This document shows, in pieces, positions 27,914 to 38,060 of a DNA stretch of 64,000 bases (within the stretch, counting starts at the first letter, position 1; each line of letters begins with the position of its first letter). The DNA comes from Marinobacterium mangrovicola (lineage in GTDB: Bacteria > Pseudomonadota > Gammaproteobacteria > Pseudomonadales > Balneatricaceae): NCBI RefSeq assembly GCF_004339595.1, contig NZ_SMFU01000008.1, positions 496,001 through 560,000 on the forward strand, read 5' to 3'. The notes beneath the pieces are model-generated. The model was not told the origin of the DNA. It searched no databases and was given only the letters and a program-made list of their open reading frames with translations. Both the position numbers and the translations under genes were made by a program.

Positions 27914-27948
27914 TGCAATAACTTCTGGTCTAAAAATGAGCAGAGGGC

Positions 27949-29346
27949 TTAACCATCTTTGTCGACTGGGGTCTGATGCCTGATCTGAGTATGGCGGGCC
28001 GCCAGAATTATCAGAACCAACACCGGTAAACCGAGTATCGCGGTGCCGGTGAAAAACAGCGGGTAGCCGACCTCGTCAACGGCAATGCCGGAAAAGCCGC
28101 CGAGAAATTTGGGTAGCAGCAGCATGATCGAACTGAACAGCGCGTATTGTGTTGCCGAGTACTGGATATTGGTCAGTGCCGACAGATAGGCGACAAACGC
28201 TGCCGTGGCAATGCCTGCGCTGAAGTTATCCAGGGAGACCACCACCATCAGCAGTTCGACGATCGGGCCGTTCAGCGCCATCAGAGCGAACAGAAGGTTG
28301 GTACCGGCGGCCAGTAGAGCGCCGGTAAACAGAATCTTCATCACGCCAAAGCGATTCACCAGCACACCGCCGGCCAAAGCCCCTACGAGCGTCATGATCA
28401 CACCAAATACCTTGGTAACGGCGGCGATCTCCGCCTTGGTAAAGCCGATATCCACATAAAACACGTTGGCGATGACGCCCATGACAATATCCGCGATCCG
28501 GTAGCTGCCGATCAGTGCCAGAATCAGCAGCGCCTGCCAGCGGTAACGCTTGATGAAATCGGCAAAAGGGGAAACCAGAGTGATATAGATCCAGCCCACC
28601 GCCCGGGCGAAGCGGTCATCATTGCGGCCGGAGTGAGCAATCCAGTTCTGCACTTGCTGAATCTGCGATTCAAGCTCCTGGTTGGCTGGCGCGGCGGGCT
28701 CGGGGGATAGCAGAGTGGTCAGGATGCCCGGGATCATCAGCATCGCCATGGTGCCATAGGCGAACAGCCAGGGGGCGTATTGGTATGTCTCCTCGCTGGG
28801 ATCAACGAACGCCGCCAGAGCGAGCACACCAGCGGTGGAGGTGATCATCGCCAGGCGATAACCGACCATATAGGTGGCGGCCATGGCCGCCTGCAGCCGC
28901 TCGTCGCCCGATTCGATGCGGTAGGCATCCACGGTAATATCCTGGGTGGCGGAGCAGAAGGCAACCAGCAGCGCCATCCAGACGCTGAATTCCAGATTCT
29001 GCGCCGGATCGTTCAGCGCCATGCCGAGCAGGCCGCCGGCCACCCCCAGCTGCGCCACCAGCATCCAGCTGCGTCGCCGTCCCAGCAGATTTCCCAATAT
29101 CGGTAATTTTATTCGATCCACCAGCGGCGCCCAGACCCATTTGAAGGCATAGGCCAGCGCGACCCAGGAGATCAGACCGATGGTACTGCGCTCGATACCC
29201 GCTTCACGTAGCCAGAACGACAGTGATGAAAACACCAGTAGCAGCGGCAGACCGGAAGAGAACCCAAGAAACAGCAGAATCAGTGGGCGAGGCTGAAGAT
29301 AGACACCGAAGGCGCTGATCCATTTGCTCAGGGTGCGGTAGTACAT
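27949..29346 (-). CDS. ampG: AmpG muropeptide permease
   Basis: A 465-residue MFS-type transporter with about 12-14 membrane helices, the AmpG signatures LGFSSGLPLLLVFSSLSFWLR at the start and DITVDAYRIE in the first half. It imports GlcNAc-anhMurNAc peptides released from peptidoglycan for recycling. The C-terminal half is slightly shorter than that of E. coli (491). A 138-bp non-coding gap with a GGGCCGGCCC palindrome precedes it. Confidence 0.92.
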   Translation of the reverse strand: MYYRTLSKWISAFGVYLQPRPLILLFLGFSSGLPLLLVFSSLSFWLREAGIERSTIGLISWVALAYAFKWVWAPLVDRIKLPILGNLLGRRRSWMLVAQLGVAGGLLGMALNDPAQNLEFSVWMALLVAFCSATQDITVDAYRIESGDERLQAAMAATYMVGYRLAMITSTAGVLALAAFVDPSEETYQYAPWLFAYGTMAMLMIPGILTTLLSPEPAAPANQELESQIQQVQNWIAHSGRNDDRFARAVGWIYITLVSPFADFIKRYRWQALLILALIGSYRIADIVMGVIANVFYVDIGFTKAEIAAVTKVFGVIMTLVGALAGGVLVNRFGVMKILFTGALLAAGTNLLFALMALNGPIVELLMVVVSLDNFSAGIATAAFVAYLSALTNIQYSATQYALFSSIMLLLPKFLGGFSGIAVDEVGYPLFFTGTAILGLPVLVLIILAARHTQIRHQTPVDKDG

Positions 29347-29484
29347 GGAGGTCCTGTGGTCTGGCTGGGCCGGCCCAATATTGTGCGTCAGGGCCGCAGG
29401 AAATCAAGGAATGGCTGAGTATTGGAGAGGAGAGGTAGCCCGGTGCCGAGTCGGACCGGGCGTGGTGACCACCGGTTGGGGCGA

Positions 29485-30246
29485 TCAGATACGCAGAGCG
29501 CCGTCGATTTCCAGGCAGCGACCGTCGACGTAATCGTTTTCGAAGATGAACGATACGGTTTTCGCGATCTGTTCCGGCTTGCCCAGTTTTTTGGTCGGAA
29601 TCATCGCCTCGATCTTTTCCCGCGCTTCCGGCTTCATCGCCATCACCATCTCGGTACCGATATAACCCGGTGCGATAGACGCCGCGCGGATACCGTAGCG
29701 AGCCAGTTCTTTGGCCCAGGTGACCGCCATCGCTTCCACCGCTGCCTTGGTGGCGGTGTAGTTGGTCTGGCCCATGTTGCCAGAGCGCGAGATGGAGGAG
29801 ATGTTGATGATGCAGCCTTCGGTACCCAGCTCGATCATCTTGGCGGCGGCTTCGCGGCCACACAGGAAGGTGCCGGTCAGGTTGACCTTGAGTACCAGAT
29901 CCCAGTTCTCCTTCGACATCTTGGAGATCACCTGGCCATCTTTGGCTTTGACGAACAGACCGTCGCGGGTGATACCGGCGTTGTTGACCAGACCGTGCAG
30001 AGTGCCCAGGTCGCTGACAATGGCATCGAAAAGCTTTTCTACTTCGGGCTCTTCGCTGATATCGAAAACGTAGCCCCGCGCTTCAACGCCTTTTTCGACA
30101 CACATATTGATGGTTTCGTCGAGATCCGCCTGGTTCAGGTCGACCAACGCCAGTTTGGCGCCCTTGTCAGCCAGTTCCAGAGCCATGGCACGGCCGAGGC
30201 CGCGACCGCCACCGGTGATAGCAATAACCTTGTCTTTCAGATCCAT
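29485..30246 (-). CDS. SDR-family 3-oxoacyl-ACP reductase-like enzyme
   Basis: A 253-residue classical short-chain dehydrogenase: cofactor loop TGGGRGLG (residues 11-18), NNAG at 88-91, catalytic Tyr163 and Lys167 (YTATK) and the PGYIGTEM loop. It resembles FabG but stands alone, away from fab genes, so its substrate (a fatty-acyl, hydroxybutyryl or other keto group) is open. Start at MDLKDKV, just after a GGA-containing site; 29 codons upstream in frame are non-conserved. A 222-bp divergent gap separates it from fxsA. Confidence 0.85.
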   Translation of the reverse strand: MDLKDKVIAITGGGRGLGRAMALELADKGAKLALVDLNQADLDETINMCVEKGVEARGYVFDISEEPEVEKLFDAIVSDLGTLHGLVNNAGITRDGLFVKAKDGQVISKMSKENWDLVLKVNLTGTFLCGREAAAKMIELGTEGCIINISSISRSGNMGQTNYTATKAAVEAMAVTWAKELARYGIRAASIAPGYIGTEMVMAMKPEAREKIEAMIPTKKLGKPEQIAKTVSFIFENDYVDGRCLEIDGALRI

Positions 30247-30468
30247 AAAGCTAGTCCTCTGTATTGGGGGGTAATACATTGTGATGGCTGTAGCAGTCTT
30301 CATTGTGCGCCGCAATATGTTGCGCTGCAACACGAAGGCCGGCTACTGCAGCAAAATTCATTTAGCAGTCATCCGCTGCGGGCCCGGCGATCCGTTGTTA
30401 AGTGCCGATTACCGTTCAGGGGCGCTCTCTGGTAGGCTTTCGTCAGCCAGAAACAACTGAGGTGAGCG

Positions 30469-30963
30469 ATGCGCTTTCTGTTTATTCTTTTCGTGATCAT
30501 TCCGATCGTGGAGATCACCATACTGATTCAGGTTGGCCAGGCGATCGGCGCCTGGTATACGGTCGGGCTGGTGCTGCTGTCCGCCTTTATCGGTGTCAAC
30601 ATGCTCAGATATCAGAGCCTGGCCACGCTTGGCCGGGCCCAGGAGCGACTCAACAGGCAGGAAATGCCGGGCCAGGAGATGGTCGAAGGGATCGTGCTGG
30701 CCGTGGGCGGCGCGATGCTGGTTACGCCCGGCTTTGTCACCGATATCCTGGGGTTCTGCTGTCTGATCCCCGCGACTCGCAAGGCCTTCGTCAAAATGCT
30801 GATGAGCCGTTTTACCGTGATAACCTCCGCGGGAGGCACTCATACCAGTGGCTTTTACCGTTCAGGGCCTGGTGGTGCGCAAGAGCCGCCGCGTCGTGAT
30901 GGCGATGTGATAGAAGGCGAGGTTGTCGATCGCGACGAGGAGCCAAAAGACAGGCTGAAATAG
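30469..30963 (+). CDS. fxsA: FxsA family membrane protein
   Basis: A 164-residue inner-membrane protein with two strong N-terminal helices (about 2-20 and 26-46) and another hydrophobic stretch at about 75-100, then an acidic cytoplasmic tail. FxsA of E. coli, when overproduced, relieves F-plasmid exclusion of phage T7; its cell role is unclear. The position directly upstream of groES is conserved in gammaproteobacteria. The start has GAGGTGA upstream. Confidence 0.9.
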   Translation: MRFLFILFVIIPIVEITILIQVGQAIGAWYTVGLVLLSAFIGVNMLRYQSLATLGRAQERLNRQEMPGQEMVEGIVLAVGGAMLVTPGFVTDILGFCCLIPATRKAFVKMLMSRFTVITSAGGTHTSGFYRSGPGGAQEPPRRDGDVIEGEVVDRDEEPKDRLK

Positions 30964-30990
30964 TCGTCGCTAATCTTTCCATTTTATCCC

Positions 30991-31019
30991 CTTGAATCGC
31001 GAATCGGCCCACCCCACAT
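30991..31019 (+). promoter_or_regulatory. Sigma-32 heat-shock promoter P1 of groESL
   Basis: CCCCTTGAAT with its core CTTGAA at 30991-30996, then 15 bp, then CCCCACAT at 31012-31019: close to the sigma-32 consensus (CTTGAAA, 13-15 bp, CCCCATNT). The -10 lies inside an imperfect inverted repeat spanning 31005-31035 (arms CGGCCC/GGGCCG outer, CCCCA/TGGGG inner). Confidence 0.85.
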
Positions 31020-31080
31020 ATGGGGCATCGGGCCGTTTCTCGTTATGGCCCCTGTGATGCAAAAAAATTTTCTCTGGGCT

Positions 31081-31108
31081 GTTGAAATCGGTGGGGCCGA
31101 CCCCACAA
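31081..31108 (+). promoter_or_regulatory. Second sigma-32-type promoter P2 of groESL
   Basis: GTTGAA at 31081-31086, then 14 bp, then CCCCACAA at 31101-31108. It repeats the P1 architecture 90 bp downstream and again has its -10 inside an inverted repeat (GTGGGG CCGA CCCCAC, 31091-31106). It lies about 97 bp before the groES ATG, leaving a long leader. Confidence 0.7.
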
Positions 31109-31204
31109 AAGAAGCCACAGATATTAATAACAGTTTTGGATACCACCCGTATCCATTTCAAAACCAACATCGCATTGGATCCTAGATACCAGGAGAACAA
31201 CCAG

Positions 31205-31498
31205 ATGAATATTCGTCCACTTCACGACCGTGTAGTAGTTCGTCGCAGTGAGGAAGAGACCACCACGGCGAGCGGCATTGTCCTGCCGGGTTCTGCTGCC
31301 GAGAAACCGAATCGCGGTGAAGTCGTAGCGGTCGGCCCCGGTCGCGTGCTGAACAACGGTGAAGTTCAAGCGCCGTCTGTCAAAGTGGGGGATAAAGTCC
31401 TGTTCGGTCAGTATGCCGGCTCTAACACCGTGAAAGTCGGTGATGACGAGCTGCTGATCATGCAGGAAGGCGAAATCTACGGCGTACTGGAAGACTGA
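31205..31498 (+). CDS. groES: GroES co-chaperonin
   Basis: A 97-residue Hsp10 co-chaperonin: [14 protein letters not shown] at the N-terminus, mobile loop [15 protein letters not shown] and C-terminal [10 protein letters not shown]. It caps GroEL during protein folding. The methionine at 31205 follows an AGGAGAA; the frame is open 41 codons upstream but that is leader. groEL starts 58 bp downstream. Confidence 0.98.
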   Translation: MNIRPLHDRVVVRRSEEETTTASGIVLPGSAAEKPNRGEVVAVGPGRVLNNGEVQAPSVKVGDKVLFGQYAGSNTVKVGDDELLIMQEGEIYGVLED

Positions 31499-31526
31499 TC
31501 GTCGCGTTAATCGCTCATAACGTTAA

Positions 31527-33200
<1,674 letters not shown>

Positions 33201-33420
33201 TGCGACGAGAGTCGCCTGCGAGGCACCTTGATTCCTTTTGAATCAGGGTGTTAGCCCGGGGTTTAGGTGTGTTGAGCACCTACCCCATCCTCTCACCCGG
33301 ACTGTGAATGAGAGGAGCCGCTGCGGCGGTCAGTCCACCCATGTGACCCCGGTCGATGACGGCGTTTAGCTAAGCGCTTGAGACCACAGACTCGGTTCGT
33401 CTGCAAATGAACCAACAACG

Positions 33421-33461
33421 CATGCAAAAAGAGAATCGGGCTTGTCCCGGTTCTCTGCATG
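33421..33461 (+). repeat. Compound hairpin inside the intron leader
   Basis: Outer arms CATGCA / TGCATG and inner arms GAGAATCGGG / CCCGGTTCTC (one wobble), loop CTTGT, with an AAAA bulge on the left side. It lies early in the intron and may be part of an enlarged domain I or an inserted element. Confidence 0.6.
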
Positions 33462-33983
33462 TCCTCACCTTATGGCCTTTTGCCATGCCACTTCGTGCTT
33501 GCTCATCCACCCGGATAGTGTGGAGCACACATACGATCACCACGGCTCAATCGAGTCACTGATCTAACCTCGCAGCGATGCAAGCTGTAACGATGATTGT
33601 TCGGCGCATTTAGCTGATGCGTAGTGAACCTGCTGTTCAGCCAGTTGTAGCCTAGGGATAGTGCGATTCCAGTAATGGAGTGGTGCGAAGCTTCCTGACA
33701 ATGTAGCCCCGTTTTTCGGTGTGCGCGGCCCGTGAGGGTGCGTGCATGGATCCTGCGAGTGACAACGCGGGTGAGGTGCTAGGCTGGGAGGTATGGTTAA
33801 CGTATGTGAACTGCTGATAAATACCGTCAACCGCAAGGAGCCAAAGTCACTGACAGGCTTCAACCAAAATGGTGCGTAGCTGGTTAATCCTTTTACATCT
33901 GGGATTACGCTGACAACAAAGCTACCGGTAGATAGGCAGAACCTAACCCTCTCGTGTCATCGTTATGGAACTCGGTAAGCCCG

Positions 33984-33989
33984 TACATC
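33984..33989 (+). other. EBS1 of the groEL group II intron
   Basis: TACATC is the exact complement of the last six bases of the 5' exon (GATGTA, 33194-33199). It sits in a loop just before the TGCCCATTGGGCA hairpin. This pairing is the main evidence for the splice site at 33199/33200. Confidence 0.8.
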
Positions 33990-34287
33990 TGCCCATTGGG
34001 CAAGTAAGCCGTAAGGCAAACTGTTGGATGTGCGGGTAAAGGATGCCAGAAAAAGCGAATGCCTGGCTGTAATGGCTAGGACAGGGGTTCGAACTTTGCC
34101 CTGACCGGAAACGGTGCCCACTTCTGGCAGGTCTTTACTCGCGTAACGTCCTGTAAAGTCTCTAAATCGAAGTCAGGCTCTGGCCTAGGCTTCACTCATC
34201 GACGCCCTTGTGGGGATGCATAATTCCCGCAAGGGGTTACTGCGTCTTCAGTCATTCAGGGGAGGTCAAACCTAGGAGGACTGCAAG

Positions 34288-35946
34288 ATGAGTATATCAA
34301 CCACGATTGACGTACCTGCGTCTTCCCACTCCGCCAACTGGCACGGTATTGACTGGGAAACCTGTCATATCAGGGTGAGAGGACTACAGGTGCGCATCGC
34401 GAAGGCGGCCAGTAATCAGCAGTGGCGTAAGGTTAATAGCCTGCAGCGCTTGCTGGTTCGCTCGTTTTCGGCCAAAGCGCTGGCCGTGAAGCGGGTGACG
34501 GAAAACCGGGGACGGAAAACCCCCGGCGTCGATGGCGAAACTTGGGACACCCCCGAGACCAAATGGAATGCAGTATTTCGATTAGTGCGTAAGGGCTATA
34601 AGCCTAGACCGCTACGTCGTGTATATATCCCGAAGTCAAATGGCGCTCGTCGTCCTTTGGGGATTCCGACAATGCTGGACCGAGCCATGCAGGCGTTATA
34701 CCTGTTAGCGCTTGAGCCGGTGTCGGAGACCACGGCAGATCGTAACTCCTATGGCTTTCGTCCCCTGCGCTCTACGGCCGATGCAATTGAGCAGTTGTTC
34801 ATCAGCCTCAGTCGCAAGAGTTCGGCTCAATGGGTGTTGGAAGGCGATATAAAAGGGTGTTTCGACAACATCAGTCATGACTGGCTGGTTGCTCATGTCC
34901 CTCTGGACCGGGTGATCGTCAGAAAATGGCTAAAGGCAGGATACATGGAATCCGGCCAGTTATTCCCAACCGAGGCGGGGACTCCGCAAGGAGGTATTGT
35001 CTCGCCGGTGTTGGCCAATATTGCGCTTGATGGTCTGGAAGAGGAATTGGAAGCCCGATTCGGGAAGAAGAACACCAAAGCCAGCTACAAGACAAAGGTC
35101 AACTATGTGCGTTATGCGGATGACTTCGTCATTACCGGCATCTCGAAAGAGCTGCTGGACAGCGAGGTAAAGCCTGTTGTTGAAGCCTTCATGGCGGAAC
35201 GCGGGTTAACCTTATCGGCGGAAAAAACGCTAATCACGCATGTGTCGGAAGGGTTCAACTTTCTGGGTCAGAATATCAGGCAATATGGGGGCAAGCTGCT
35301 AATCAAGCCTGCTCACAAGAACCTGAAGCAGTTTCTGGCCAAGATTCGGCAAGTGGTGAAGGACAACAAAACGGTCCCGGCCTGGTTGTTGATAGATATG
35401 CTCAATCCGATGATTCGGGGTTGGGCTAACTATCACAGGCATATCGTGGCCAAGGAAACCTTCAACTACGTGGATTATCGTATTTGGAAGCTGCTGTGGC
35501 AGTGGTGCAAGAGGCGGCATCTAAATCGCCGTAAACGCTGGGTCAAAGCGAAATACTTTAAGCGCGTTGGGAAACGCAATTGGGTGTTCGCGGAGCAGTA
35601 CCCCAGCGGCAAACTTGCCACGTTGATATACGCAGCTGACACGCCGATCAAGCGACACACTAAGATGAAAGCGGAAGCGAATCCGTACCTGCCGGGGTTC
35701 GAAAGCTACTACGAGCAACGCTTGGAGTATGCGTGGAGAAACTCGGAACAGGGCAAGCGGAAGACCTATATGCTTTGGAGTCGACAGCAAAAGCGTTGCC
35801 CGATGTGCAAGCAGTACATCACGTTCGAGACCGGGTGGAACATTCACCATGTTATCGAGCGGCACAAGGGTGGTAGCGACAAGCTGGAGAACTTGGTGTT
35901 GTTGCATCCGAATTGCCATCGGCAGCTACACACTGGTACAACGTGA
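34288..35946 (+). CDS. Group II intron reverse transcriptase/maturase with HNH domain
   Basis: A 552-residue intron-encoded protein: an N-terminal Intron_maturase/RT0 part (about 25-90), the RT fingers and palm with EGDIKGCFDNISH, GTPQGGIVSPVLANI and the catalytic YADD at residues 276-279, a thumb/X maturase domain (about 345-440, with MLNPMIRGWANYHRHIV), and a C-terminal HNH endonuclease with CPMC at 504-507, HH at 520-521 and the HPNCHRQLH end. All active-site residues are present and there is no frameshift, so the intron looks mobile: the protein aids splicing and copies the RNA into the nicked target. A GGAGGACTGCAAG precedes the ATG. Confidence 0.95.
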   Translation: MSISTTIDVPASSHSANWHGIDWETCHIRVRGLQVRIAKAASNQQWRKVNSLQRLLVRSFSAKALAVKRVTENRGRKTPGVDGETWDTPETKWNAVFRLVRKGYKPRPLRRVYIPKSNGARRPLGIPTMLDRAMQALYLLALEPVSETTADRNSYGFRPLRSTADAIEQLFISLSRKSSAQWVLEGDIKGCFDNISHDWLVAHVPLDRVIVRKWLKAGYMESGQLFPTEAGTPQGGIVSPVLANIALDGLEEELEARFGKKNTKASYKTKVNYVRYADDFVITGISKELLDSEVKPVVEAFMAERGLTLSAEKTLITHVSEGFNFLGQNIRQYGGKLLIKPAHKNLKQFLAKIRQVVKDNKTVPAWLLIDMLNPMIRGWANYHRHIVAKETFNYVDYRIWKLLWQWCKRRHLNRRKRWVKAKYFKRVGKRNWVFAEQYPSGKLATLIYAADTPIKRHTKMKAEANPYLPGFESYYEQRLEYAWRNSEQGKRKTYMLWSRQQKRCPMCKQYITFETGWNIHHVIERHKGGSDKLENLVLLHPNCHRQLHTGTT

Positions 35947-36001
35947 AAGCTCATTAATACTACATGTAGTGCTTGTGATGCTTTATTTTGTCTATATGTT
36001 G

Positions 36002-36030
36002 TTGTGTAACATTATTGGTGCTGGTATTTT
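36002..36030 (+). promoter_or_regulatory. Possible own promoter of the DUF2188 cargo gene
   Basis: TTGTGT (36002-36007), 17 bp, TATTTT (36025-36030) in an AT-rich spacer unlike the GC-rich surroundings. A strong AGGAG follows at 36050-36054. Weak consensus match. Confidence 0.3.
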
Positions 36031-36061
36031 ATACAGGTAACTTCTATCTAGGAGATATTGC

Positions 36062-36286
36062 ATGTCTGGTAAAAACCAACACGTAGTACAGCGGGAAGAT
36101 GGCTGGGCAGTCAGAGGGGAAGGTAACTCTCGAGATACCTCTCACCATCGTACTCAGCAGGAAGCCGCTGAAGCTGCACGCGACATTGCGAGAAATCAGC
36201 AGAGCGAAGTATTGATTCATGGGAGGGACGGGAAAATCCGTGAGCGTGACTCTTACGGGAATGATCCGTATCCTCCGAAGGGTTAA
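36062..36286 (+). CDS. DUF2188 protein carried inside the group II intron
   Basis: A 74-residue DUF2188-family protein: NQHVVQREDGWAVRGEGNS at the start and the family ending IHGRDGKIRERDSYGNDPYP. DUF2188 proteins are small basic/acidic polypeptides of unknown function common in many bacteria. This one lies between the reverse transcriptase stop and domain V, thus within intron domain IV, and has its own AGGAG ribosome site. The spacer around it is AT-rich, suggesting it came from another source. Its expression inside an intron is the notable point. Confidence 0.88.
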   Translation: MSGKNQHVVQREDGWAVRGEGNSRDTSHHRTQQEAAEAARDIARNQQSEVLIHGRDGKIRERDSYGNDPYPPKG

Positions 36287-36334
36287 TGGGCACACTAGAC
36301 GCCGGCTCTCCGTGAGGAGGGCTCGTAAAGGCTT

Positions 36335-36368
36335 GAGCCGTATGCGGGGAAACTCGCACGTACGGTTC
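36335..36368 (+). ncRNA. Group II intron domain V
   Basis: A 34-nt stem-loop starting with GAGCCGTA and ending TACGGTTC, with a GAAA tetraloop and the AGC catalytic triad at the 5' side. It is the most conserved part of a group II ribozyme and fixes the strand and the 3' end, about 41 nt downstream at 36409. Confidence 0.92.
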
Positions 36369-36434
36369 TTAGGGGAGGGGTGGTCAGTAATGGCTGCTCC
36401 TTACCCGACAGCCAGCCTTGACGCTTAAGTCTCG

Positions 36435-36461
36435 AAAAGCCCCGCAATAGCGGGGCTTTTT
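36435..36461 (+). terminator. Native groEL intrinsic terminator (3' exon)
   Basis: AAAAGCCCCGC, loop AATA, GCGGGGCTTTTT. After splicing it would lie about 25 bp behind the groEL stop, the normal place. Confidence 0.93.
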
Positions 36462-36520
36462 CGTCTTTGGTAAAGCTGCTAGTGTGATTTTCCCCAGCAA
36501 AATGGATTGAATATCGAACT

Positions 36521-37384
36521 ATGAGTGAACGCAAAGAGCCTGGATTGGATCTGCAGGGGCTGGAGCCGGGGGAGCCGGAACAGAAACCGCCCCCTCAGCC
36601 TGTGCGCAGAGCACCGGCGCCTGCCAAGGCAGAGAGTAGCCGCGGCGGTGGATTCCTGCTGACTCTGATCCTGCTGATACTGGCAGGCGGCGTTGCCGGT
36701 ATGGGGTATTGGACCCTGGAAATGAAGAAAACCCTCGATGCCCAGCAAGCCGAGCTGGAGCAGACCCGCGAGCGTCTGGCCGAGGTGTCTGAGGCGCTGG
36801 CACTGACCAGCGATACCGCCAGTGAGGCGGGGCAGACGTTGATGGGCCGTATAGGCGAGCTGGAAGGGCAGGCGTCAGAGAAATATGAGCACTTCGATTC
36901 CGAGATCGCCAAGCTCTGGACCGTAGCCTACCAGCGCAACAAGCCTCAACTTGAAGAGCAGCAGAAAGCGCTGGATGCTCAGGGAGCAGCGGTGGAGTCG
37001 CTACAGCAGACGCTGGCGGACACCGAGAAAAAGGTTGCCGCACTCGAGGGCGGTCAGCAGGAACTGGCCAGTGTGAAAAAATCCCTGGCAAGTCTTGAGA
37101 GCGCGATAGATGAGCAGAAGTCGCGCATAGAATCGGTCAGCAGTGATAGCAGTTTTGCCCTGTCTCTGGAGAAGGATGAGCGCACAGCCGCTCAGCAGTC
37201 TCTGGAAAACCGGGTACAGGGTCTGCAGCAGAAGCTGGAGAGCCAGCCCAACCTGAGCAGTAAGGTCAGCAGCATCGAACAGTCGATCCAGGCGATCGAT
37301 GGTTCCCGTCGGCAGTTCAACCAGAGCCTGCTGCAGCTACGCGATCAACTCAATCAACTGCAACGCCGGGTAGAAGGCAGTTGA
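36521..37384 (+). CDS. Membrane-anchored coiled-coil protein of unknown function
   Basis: A 287-residue protein: a Pro-rich cytoplasmic N-terminus (residues 1-45), one membrane helix (about 45-63, GGGFLLTLILLILAGGVAGM), then a long periplasmic coiled coil rich in Glu, Gln and Leu from about residue 70 to the end, with the short non-coil insert KLWTVAYQRNKP near 130. No enzyme motif is present. Similar proteins follow groEL in Pseudomonas relatives. A scaffolding role at the envelope is only a guess. Confidence 0.8.
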   Translation: MSERKEPGLDLQGLEPGEPEQKPPPQPVRRAPAPAKAESSRGGGFLLTLILLILAGGVAGMGYWTLEMKKTLDAQQAELEQTRERLAEVSEALALTSDTASEAGQTLMGRIGELEGQASEKYEHFDSEIAKLWTVAYQRNKPQLEEQQKALDAQGAAVESLQQTLADTEKKVAALEGGQQELASVKKSLASLESAIDEQKSRIESVSSDSSFALSLEKDERTAAQQSLENRVQGLQQKLESQPNLSSKVSSIEQSIQAIDGSRRQFNQSLLQLRDQLNQLQRRVEGS

Positions 37385-37471
37385 TTTAACTGACTTTTTT
37401 ACTCGGGATTGCGTCCAGCACATTTCAGCGGCACAATAGCCGGTTTCAAAAAGAGGCACCACACACCGCGC

Positions 37472-38041
37472 ATGGACATACGCGCCTTTTTTGCTTTGCC
37501 GATCCCTGAACGGGTGGCGCGCGCTTTGGCCGATTACTCGGACGCTTTGTGCGAATATGACCGGGGGCTTGATGCCACCTGGGTGGACTCATCGAGCTAC
37601 CATTTGACGCTCTGCTTCCTGGATGAGATCAGTCTTGATCAGGTGCAGCAGCTGGAGCAGGAAGCGCGCAAAGTGCTCAGTGATGTGGCGCCTTTTCGTG
37701 TGCCGCTGGATACGCTGGATTACTATCCGGTGAACCCGCAGCTGTCGCTGGTGGCCGCGCTGACCAGTGATCCGGCTCCGCTGGCCGATCTGCAGCAGAA
37801 GCTGGCACAGGTGGTTGAACGAGCAGGTGTGAACTATCACGAGCGCGGGTTTCGTCCGCACGTCACACTTGGACGCCTGCCGTCGGATAACCGTTTCAAC
37901 GTGCCGGAAACCTGGCCGGATCTGAGCGAAACGGCACCGGCGGATTCCGTTGTGCTGTTTCAGAGCCGCCCCGGAGAGCGCGGCTCGGTCTACACGCCGC
38001 TTTTTGATATTCCCCTGTCCGCCGGAGCGGGCAGCCTCTAA
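37472..38041 (+). CDS. thpR: RNA 2',3'-cyclic phosphodiesterase (ThpR/LigT)
   Basis: A 189-residue 2H-phosphoesterase with both HxTx motifs: YHLTLCFL (about residues 44-51) and RPHVTLGRL (about 129-137). It opens 2',3'-cyclic phosphates in RNA. The start is the MDIRAFFALPIPERV methionine; the frame continues upstream without conservation. Length is normal for the family. Confidence 0.93.
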   Translation: MDIRAFFALPIPERVARALADYSDALCEYDRGLDATWVDSSSYHLTLCFLDEISLDQVQQLEQEARKVLSDVAPFRVPLDTLDYYPVNPQLSLVAALTSDPAPLADLQQKLAQVVERAGVNYHERGFRPHVTLGRLPSDNRFNVPETWPDLSETAPADSVVLFQSRPGERGSVYTPLFDIPLSAGAGSL

Positions 38042-38060
38042 CCCAAATACGTTGTTGAAG

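Noticed and set aside
29422-30435. Long plus-strand frame over the SDR gene
   Set aside because: Shadow of a clear SDR with intact catalytic motif on the other strand.
33224-33250. Hairpin CACCTTGATTC/GAATCAGGGTG shortly after groEL, looking like the groEL terminator
   Set aside because: It has no T-run and lies inside the intron (after GTGCG at 33200); the true terminator is at 36435-36461, which follows the spliced TAA.
33719-33725. Alternative intron 5' end (GTGTGCG) about 520 bp downstream of groEL
   Set aside because: Exon bases before it do not pair well with the visible EBS1, whereas GATGTA before 33200 pairs perfectly and ligation restores a groEL stop.
34085-34105. GGGGTTCGAAC resembling a tRNA T-loop
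   Set aside because: Lies within the group II intron body and no acceptor or anticodon arms can be fitted around it.
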